NCBI GenBank assembly: GCA_026122225.1
Contig: JANEZZ010000987.1
Coordinates: 1-64,000 of the forward strand
From: Heloderma charlesbogerti
Lineage: Eukaryota; Chordata; Lepidosauria; Squamata; Helodermatidae
Length of the DNA stretch: 64,000 nt
Direction: 5' to 3'
Positions within the stretch are counted from its first letter, which is position 1; every line of letters begins with the position of its first letter. Below, piece by piece: positions 57,301 to 64,000 of the stretch. The notes under the pieces were generated by a model that had not been told where the DNA came from, searched no databases, and was given only the letters and a program-made list of their open reading frames with translations. Made by a program: the position numbers and the translations under genes.

Positions 57301-59360
57301 ATCGTGGCCATTCCTCCCGAGCCCCCTGGCTGATCGGTCTGAGTCCCCAGTCCTGTTCCATCCCACCCTCCACTGCTGTTTCTGTCATCCTGAGTTTGCA
57401 CCCTTACAGTGGCAGTGCTTCCTTGCCTGGGCTGGACAGCTTTCTCACCTAAGTTGCTTTCTCCTAGCATGTCACAGATGGCACTGTAGGGAAAGGCTAG
57501 CTGAGCAAGCAGGCAGAGGGGCAGCTAGCCCATACCACATACCCTAGCCAGTATTGCACATGCACCAGCATTGCTCTGCTCACACAGCACATGCCAGTGC
57601 TGCAGCACTGCTGCATTTGTCGGAACACGCAGCAAGCGAGCACCAGGTGAAACAATGAGTGAGAGGTGGCAGGGTCCTGCAGAAAAGAGCTGAGTGTGCC
57701 CTGCAACCTGCCCTGCCTGAACTAGCCTGCTGCCCGCAGGTTCCTTCACCAGGGTTGCAGTAAATTCAACTCCCAGTCTGGTTGGCCTCTGTACATGGAA
57801 TGGTGGTGGTGTCGTCACCTTGTACTTTATGTCATGCCACAAAATGTCTCGGGGTGACCCTGTAATCCAGTATTATCTTCTCTGACTCCAAGGTCTCAGG
57901 CAGAAGTTTTTCACATTCTCTTTTACCTGATCCTCTTCACTAGAGATATGAGAGATTGAACTTGCAAGCTTCTACATGCAACAAAACACATGCTTTGTCA
58001 TAAGCTGTGGTCCCTCCCACAGAGGGACCAAGATTTCCTCTGTATCAATTTTCATTATTTCATGGAACAGGAATTATAATTCTTGCTCCCTTCCCCATCA
58101 TTCCCCACTGGCTATAATTTTTAATTCAGAGTATCATAAGACAAACAATGGTTTTGCTTGCAGCCTTGCCCCCTCTCAGGAACAGCAATTTATTGCAGGA
58201 TATTTTCAAATCACTGCAGTTCTAATGTAATTGACTTCCACCATGTTAGACAGACAACTTGGCAAACTTCAGCTTTGCAACCACAGTATTCTGAATTTTT
58301 GACAACTTACCTAGGATTTCTCCATAGTATATACTCAGACAGATTGTATGTTTATTTTCATATCAATCAATACAGGGAAAAATGTACCACAAGAAAGGAA
58401 AACCCACAGAGTGCTTTGTCAAAAGAGAAGAAAAGGGAACATCAGTAATTTAGCACTGTCTTTGTTAATTTCATTTTTACTCACAGGCATTCAATTAAAG
58501 TGTCACATAATAAAAGCAGCTGGTAAAATGAAACTCCAAATCCTATTAAGTGTCAAGGATATTAAACCTACAAAACTAACACATCCCTTAGTCTAAGACC
58601 ATTTAGCTACTTTATAATGCTGTCAGCAAGTATCCCAACTGAATAGTGTTTCACAGGCCATATTTTGGCTATCAAATAGAATCACTGAAACACACTGAAA
58701 TAATGATCCCCAAAGGGCTCTTTAACCTTATACAGTTTGAATTAAATATTTTTGAACTCAACTGTTCTGTTTAAGGTGTGATTGTGGTCCGAAATGTGAT
58801 TTTGAAGTGTTTTTCTCAACTGCATTCTGAACAGATTTGTTCATTTACAATTTTTTTTTTAAAACCTCCTTCCTTGATTCTTAAGAGCCTAAAAACCGCT
58901 CTGCTGGATCAGAATAGTGGTCCATTAAGTTCCAAATCCCATGTCCAGGACAGGACAGGCAGATGTCTCTGGGGAGTGCAAGCTCCTAAGCAAGGCATGA
59001 AAGTACAGATATCCCCTTGTATTTATTAACTTGAAACATTCTGTAGTGATGTTATAAAACTTGTGATGCATGAATATTTAGCTTCATTCAAAGGCAATGC
59101 TATGGCCCCAAAAAGTTCAGGTGTGTTTAGGGCCACAGTCTAAGGATGCAGTCTTGCAGCCAGATACATATTCACCTTGATTTCAATAGGTTCAATAGCT
59201 CTTACTTTACCAAAGGTACCAACAAGGGTGTTGATTTGCTCACTTATTTGTGGTAGCTCTAGAACCATTAGGTATATTGATTCAAGAAAATTTTAGTATT
59301 GCTAGAATCTGTAGTAGTAATAAGGGACTTGGATCCAGCACAGGCTTCTGCTGGAAGAAG
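57301..59360. other. Intronic sequence, one repeat trace
   Basis: 58890-58950 is a short relative of the repeat at 16905-17105. Nothing else is recognised. Confidence 0.45.
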
Positions 59361-59362
59361 GG

Positions 59363-60047
59363 GTTGTTGTTCAGTTGTTCAGTCGTGTCCGACTCTTCAT
59401 GACCCCATGGACCATAGCACGCCAGGCCTTCCTGTCCTGCACTCTCTCCCGGAGAGTGCTCAAGTTCATATTCATTGCATCGGTGATGCTATCTAGCCAT
59501 CTCATCCTCTGCCATCCCCTTCTCCTTTTGCCTTCAATCTTTCCCAGCATCAGGGACTTTTCCAGGGAGTTGTCTCTTCACATTAGGTGGCCAAAATATT
59601 TGAGCTTCAGCTTCAGTATCTGTCCTTCCAATGAGCACTCAGGGTTGATTTCCTTTAGGATTGACTGATTTGACCTCCTTGCAGTCCAGGGCACTCGTAA
59701 GAGTCTTTTCCAGCACCACAGTTCGAAAGCATCGATTCTTCGGCACTCAGCCTTCCTTATAGTCCAGCTCTCACAGCCATACGTTGCTATTGGGAAAACC
59801 ATAGCTTTGATTATACGAACCTTTGTCGGCAAGGTGATGTCTCTGCTTCTTACTATGCTGTCTAGGTTTGCCATAGCTTTCCTCTCAAAGAGCAAATGTC
59901 TTTTAATTTCATGGCTACAGTCACTGTCTGTGGTGATCTTGGAGCCCAAGAAAATAAAATCTGTCTCTGCTTCCATTTCTTCCCCTTCTATATGCCAGGA
60001 AGTGATGGGGCGAGATGCCATGATTTTAGTTTTTTTAATGTTGACTA
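59363..60047 (-). mobile_element. BovB/RTE LINE 3' fragment, copy 2
   Basis: On the plus strand it opens with 'ttgttgttcagttgttcag' and 'tcgtgtccgactcttcatg', the BovB 3' end reversed. It is 5'-truncated at about 60047. The minus-strand frame is open for about 145 codons inside the repeat, implying a young copy. Confidence 0.9.
59578..60030 (-). pseudogene. BovB reverse transcriptase C-terminal fragment
   Basis: The open frame reads ETDFIFLGSKITTDSDCSHE, RHLLFERKAMANLDSIV, IIKAMVFPIATYGCESWTI, ELWCWKRLLRVPWTARRSNQ and LKLKYFGHLM, in the order of the RTE/BovB protein after its catalytic core. The reverse transcriptase active site and the endonuclease are missing, so the fragment has no activity. 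Upstream codons of the same frame (60031-60105) read non-element sequence. Confidence 0.85.
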
Positions 60048-61390
60048 GGGACAGAAGGGGACAGGGGGCAATTTCTGCCGATATCTCTGCAGCCCCCTGC
60101 ACCACCTCCCATGTTGTTCCAGATGGTCTCCCAACCCATCAGAGCAGATTTATGGGGGTATAAGGGGCTGAATTGGTGAAAATCACCTTTCTTGCCTTCC
60201 ATCCACAGAAGCATCCAGTTAGCAGAGTTCTGCTCCTGCAAGTCTGGATCCAAGCCAAAGTAAGTAAGATTCATGTATACACCAATAATATAATTTTGAC
60301 AATTGCCAATCCTAAAAGCTTACTGAAAGAACGTGATAACATCATAACTATATTTGGAAGACTTGATGTGAACTGAATCAGGATAAAACAGAAATCCTTG
60401 GGTTACATGCCAACAAAATTAAAAGAGACCAAGTTAAAAAATAAGTTAACTGTAATTGGAAAAAGAAGCCAATAAAATTCCACCAGATTTGTACAAATGT
60501 AATTAGGAACCACTTTTCAACGAATTTACAGTTTTAATTGAACAATGGGCAAAGTTAAATGCATCATTTATGGGTCATATTTAGGCCGTTTAAATGTTTC
60601 TATTGTGTAAAGTTAGAGTGCAACTCTATAAGATCAGAGGCTTCCGGGATTCGTATGCCCTGCTGATTTTTGCTTCTCCATCATCCTTTTCAAATTTTTC
60701 CACTAGACGGGCCTCTGAGCTTGTCTGGTAGAGTTGTGCTGGCGGGGGCGGGCCTGGGGCTGGACAGCTCACAAGATACAGGGGATCCCAGCCTTTCCTT
60801 CTCCTTCCCCTCCCAGCTGGCCAACATCCCCCTCTTTTTCCTCTCCCCATCCTCATCTGAGGTTGTGATACTGACCTCAGAAGAGGAGCTGTTGTGGAGC
60901 TTTCTGTGGTAGCTGGGAGAAAGGCAGTGGTCAAGATCTGAGTGGAGATTTTCACCTCTGAGGTCGTAGCTCTGTCTGTGGCCACAGAGGTGAAAACCCC
61001 CAGTATCCTATGGCCCCTCAGACAATTCCTATGCCCTCATTGTTTTTAATTTCAGAGTATCCCAGTCAAAATAACAAATGAAATGGCAAATGGTTCTATT
61101 TAAGATTATTTGGAATAACAAAAAAATAAATCCAAAGTTAAAGCACTTATTCTACATAATGAGAAAAAAAAACATGGGAGGCTTAAGAGTAATGCAGAGG
61201 TGTATAAATTCATTTTTTTCAATGTAAAAATATATTACTCTGCAAATTGTATAGATTGGCTCACAGATTAGATAAAAAAATCTATATACTTCAATACTGG
61301 AATATGAAGTGGTGCTTATAAAAACACCTTCATATGCTTTGTTACTGATAGAAGCCTGAGAACCCAGTTCCCACAAAACCCACTGAAACA
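60048..61390. other. Intronic sequence, small inverted repeat
   Basis: 'gattttcacctctgagg' (about 60948) and 'ccacagaggtgaaaac' (about 60981) form a weak hairpin. No gene recognised. Confidence 0.45.
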
Positions 61391-61394
61391 GTTT

Positions 61395-61540
61395 AGAACA
61401 CAATCCTATATATATCTTCTCAGAAGCAAGTCTCATTGAACTCACTGGGGCATACTTTCAGGTAAGTTTTATTTTTGTGAACAGTACAGAGAGCTTTGGC
61501 TATTGGGCAGTATAGAAAATAAATAAGTAAGTAAGTGTAG
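61395..61540. repeat. MITE fragment plus LINE-tail scrap
   Basis: 'acacaatcctatatatatc' and 'cattgaactcactggggc' belong to the 'ggcttactc' MITE family. 'gagagctttggctattgggc' followed by aaataaataag is a LINE 3' end. Confidence 0.5.
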
Positions 61541-63030
61541 GATTGAAGCCTTATTTAGTAATTGTTTGAAAATACGGGATAAATTCAGGAGAAAGATCAG
61601 CCCTTTTAAATTTCCAGTCTAGTCAGTGATAAAATGTTAATCTTGATAGAGGACAATATGTGTTCAGGAACAAATATGATACTAAATGACCCTGATGTTT
61701 TATAATAAAAAAAGCATTCTATCATATGATGAATTAAAAGCTAAATGGAATGCAATTAGCTTCCACAGTTTTGAATTCTTTTTATGCATAGGTCTGAGAA
61801 ACAAGCATGAGTTAAGAAAAGTAATGGGCACAGCCTATTTATCTATCTATTCTTTCTAAGCTGCCTTTAAGGGTGGAACCCTCTCAGAGCCTTCCCTCTG
61901 CCTCCCTCACTTACATTATTCTCTTGTTATACCAGCCTTAGTTATACCACATTAGTTTCTATCCAACCTTCTTGTATACAAGCCTTGGTCCATCATGTTG
62001 ATTTCCTTGTTCCTGCCCCCAAACATGGATTCCTCTACCAATCTGCTCTACTAGGATGACATTTCACTGATTTCATGGAATGCTCACTGATTGTTTCTGC
62101 TAATACATCCCCTACTGGCTCTGATCTGGCAAACACTGCCTATGCCCAATACCTGAATTCTAGTATAAATAGTAAATCCTTTACAAAGTCACTTTTCTTT
62201 GTGTTTATTCTAAAAACTGGTTTCCTTGTAAGAAGATTTCAAATGGTGCCTACTATATCCCTCCAGAGAAGATAATATTGATGATTTATTTCTAAAGGGA
62301 AAACACCTGCCCAACAAGGTTTGTGGGATATGATATTTTGTTCTAGTATGTTTGTTTTATTTTTCTTGGTTTTTAATCTACATGCTTCCAGTAATCCCTC
62401 TGCTAACAACCTGAAAAAACAGGCATGTCGCTATGACAAATCATATCCCCACAGACACTCAGCTTCATCTATTATCCAGAGAACAGTTCTCCTACTTATG
62501 AATAATAATACTGTATGCACATAGATTTATACGCTATGTAAATACGGTATCAGCTTCAAAGAGACAAGACAGGTTGAAAGTTGCAAGCTACAATAGCTGG
62601 AGTAGGTCACCATTTACAAGGTTGCTGAAAATAAAGTGAGTCATTGCCACAGGACAATGGCAACTGGGGAAGTATTTAAGTTTAAGGATATTCTATTTTT
62701 AATATTAAACATAACATTTTCAATATTTCAGTAAACCACCTTAGGTATTAGATAAAGAAGGGATATAAATCCAATAGATACGCTTTTCACTGATCACTAC
62801 AGATAAATTTATATTACTGAGAAATAATGAGCAATACATTTTGGGAAGTGCCAGAAAGGACAAGGTACAAGCAAGGCACGAAACCCAACAAAGCAAATTG
62901 TGGAGGAGCATATTTAAGACAAGAGATATTCAGAAAACAAAGAGTTTAAAAAGGTAAAACAACATATCATTTGGACCACTACTTACAACCCACTGCATAA
63001 TTTCTTACCACTGATTCTACTGAATTCACA
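61541..63030. other. Intronic sequence, nothing recognised
   Basis: No recognisable feature, apart from a LINE-tail-like 'gtaaaccaccttagg' at about 62732. Confidence 0.45.
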
Positions 63031-63033
63031 TTA

Positions 63034-63062
63034 TAGATATAGATATAGATATAGATATATAG
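63034..63062. repeat. (ATAGAT)n microsatellite
   Basis: Tandem atagat hexamers just before the mariner-like element. Confidence 0.9.
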
Positions 63063-63073
63063 ACATATACATA

Positions 63074-63865
63074 CAGGGTGGCCCAAAAGTAGGTATACAG
63101 TTGTTTAGAATGTTGATGGGAGGGGGAGAGAATGTGTGAGTAGAAGATGTGTGGGTGGAGTCAGAATGACAGTTGGGAAGACTGAGTGACAGGGAGTGAC
63201 AGTTAAATCAGTTAAGTGTAGAGAGTGAGGGGAGTGAGGCCCTTAAGTAGGTATACAGTTGTTTAGTTTTTTAGTTATTTTTTTTTTACTGATATTGTGA
63301 ATGATGGCAGCGAACTTGAGTCAAGAACAAAGAAAGTGGATTCTAAAGCAGTCCTGAAAGACTGAAAATGCCGAGCGGGTGCGCACAGCTTAGCAAGAAG
63401 CATCTGACACTCTTCCACCAACACGTCTGACAATTTATCGTTTTAGAGATAAATTTGAAGCAACAGGTGCAGTGGCTAATGCACCGAAATCTGGATGTCC
63501 TAGGACGTCTATGACAGAGGAAAATGAGATGAGAGTTGCTCTGACATTTGTGAACAGTCCGAAAAAGTCCACACGACATGCGTCTAAGCAGCTATCCATA
63601 CCTAGAACGTCCTTGCAACGCTTAATGCGTAAATTGAAATTGAAGCCGTATTGTCCGAGACTGTTACATGGTCTTCTGGAGGATGACCCAGACAGTCGGT
63701 TGCAATTCTGTGAGATGATGCGTGACCAAATCTCTAACGAACCAGACCTTCTTGATAAGATCATCTGGTCAGATGAGGCTTCTTTCAAGTTGTCAGGCCA
63801 TGTGAACAGGCTTTACTGTGTGTATTAGGCAGATAAAAATCCTCATTTGACTATCACATCTCAAC
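63074..63865 (+). mobile_element. mariner/Tc1-like DNA transposon, broken
   Basis: Begins CAGGGTGGCCCAAAAGTAGG directly after a TA dinucleotide (63072-63073), as expected for the Tc1/mariner group, which duplicates TA. The words 'aagtaggtatacagttgtttag' recur at about 63244, giving a subterminal repeat. The transposase reading frame starts at 63301. The body is cut at 63866 by a TAGGGATG-ended element that runs off the window. Confidence 0.75.
63301..63865 (+). pseudogene. mariner/Tc1-like transposase remnant
   Basis: Transposases of this group cut and paste DNA with a DDE/D triad. From the ATG at 63301 the frame reads MMAANLSQEQRKWILKQS, then a stop (TGA). After KTENAERVRTA comes a second stop (TAG). 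It then stays open through a helix-turn-helix-rich part ('LTIYRFRDKFEATGAV', 'SKQLSIPRTSLQRLMRKL', about 63432-63645). It next reaches LLDKIIWSDEASFKLSG, holding the first catalytic Asp, and a third stop after NRLYCVY. The frame would continue ADKNPHLTITSQL up to the interrupting element. The second and third acidic residues are missing. It is close in style to copies common in arthropods. Confidence 0.7.
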
Positions 63866-64000
63866 TAGGGATGGCCGTGAATTTCTCCACGAATCTCGGG
63901 GAGGCCGAATGCCAACACATTCGCCCCCCCGAAATTGTTGGTGAAATTCTCCTCCACCCCCCCGGGATGGGACTTACCTCCCTCGAATGTCCCTCTCGGC
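63866..64000 (-). mobile_element. Nested-palindrome hAT-like element, incomplete at window end
   Basis: Starts TAGGGATGGCCGTGAATTTC, followed by 'tctccacgaatctcggggaggccgaatgcc'-type sequence that repeats inverted ('cattcgccccccc', 'gaaattctcc'). This is the right-end type of the element at 12989, so it lies in reverse orientation. Its palindrome would lie beyond 64000. Confidence 0.7.

Larger units (their letters stand above)
15061..64000 (-). other. Probable SDK intron, 5' side of the exon
   Basis: Everything above the exon is upstream on the minus strand. I looked for the exon carrying the first half of the same Ig domain and did not recognise it, so this intron may exceed 48 kb. Very large introns are known for SDK1. 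The content is listed as separate entries. Confidence 0.55.

Noticed and set aside
59807..60163. 118-codon plus-strand ORF
   Set aside because: Antisense shadow of the BovB reverse transcriptase frame.
1..64000. CRISPR array, operon, phage or bacterial island
   Set aside because: No regularly spaced short repeats, no prokaryotic gene density, and the retroelement content is that of a vertebrate.

Overview
The window looks like ordinary nuclear DNA of a squamate reptile (lizard or snake). The evidence is its mix of retroelements: a CR1 LINE with an open reverse transcriptase, two BovB/RTE copies, an old L2-type LINE, L1-derived copies, a DIRS-like remnant, two different tRNA-derived SINEs, and many non-autonomous hAT-type elements. 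There are no operons, bacterial signals, CRISPR arrays or rRNA genes. No tRNA gene was recognised; tRNA-like promoter boxes were seen only inside SINEs.

Only one host coding exon is recognised: 14927-15060 on the minus strand. It is 134 nt long, has clean splice sites, and encodes the second half of an immunoglobulin domain that fits Sidekick (most likely SDK1, a very long neuronal adhesion gene with huge introns). If that is right, almost everything else here is intron: 1-14926 is downstream and 15061-64000 is upstream of the exon.

Layout. 0-9.7 kb: a + strand SINE at 312, a minus SINE with 13-bp target duplications (903-1203), a long decayed L2 (2510-4950, minus) split by a hAT MITE, and two more MITEs near 8.1 and 8.5 kb. 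9.7-14 kb: an ORF1-only L1-type insertion with 18-bp target duplications, then an 874-bp hAT-like element built round a nested palindrome. 15-22 kb: the Sidekick exon, a second foldback hAT-like element (17.7 kb), and a DIRS-like remnant (about 18.95-20.43 kb). 22-36 kb: mostly unremarkable intron with MITEs, a 46-bp-arm hairpin (31.4 kb) and a GT/GA microsatellite. 36.5-38.7 kb: the CR1 copy. 39-46 kb: tandem duplications, a roughly 170-bp satellite with TTAGGG-like motifs, an L1 ORF2 scrap, a second CR1 split by a hAT element at a perfect 8-bp target site, and another foldback element. 46-64 kb: a second nested-palindrome element (49.2-50.1 kb), two BovB copies, a possible Penelope-like remnant, and a dead mariner-like transposase cut by another hAT-like element at the window end.

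The most distinctive feature is two families of TAGGG-ended, non-autonomous hAT-like elements whose interiors are giant, partly modular palindromes. Four copies of one family (13.0, 43.3, 49.2 and 63.9 kb) and two of the other (17.7 and 44.8 kb) lie in this one window. Family names are from recognition of protein and repeat motifs by eye; no database search was run.
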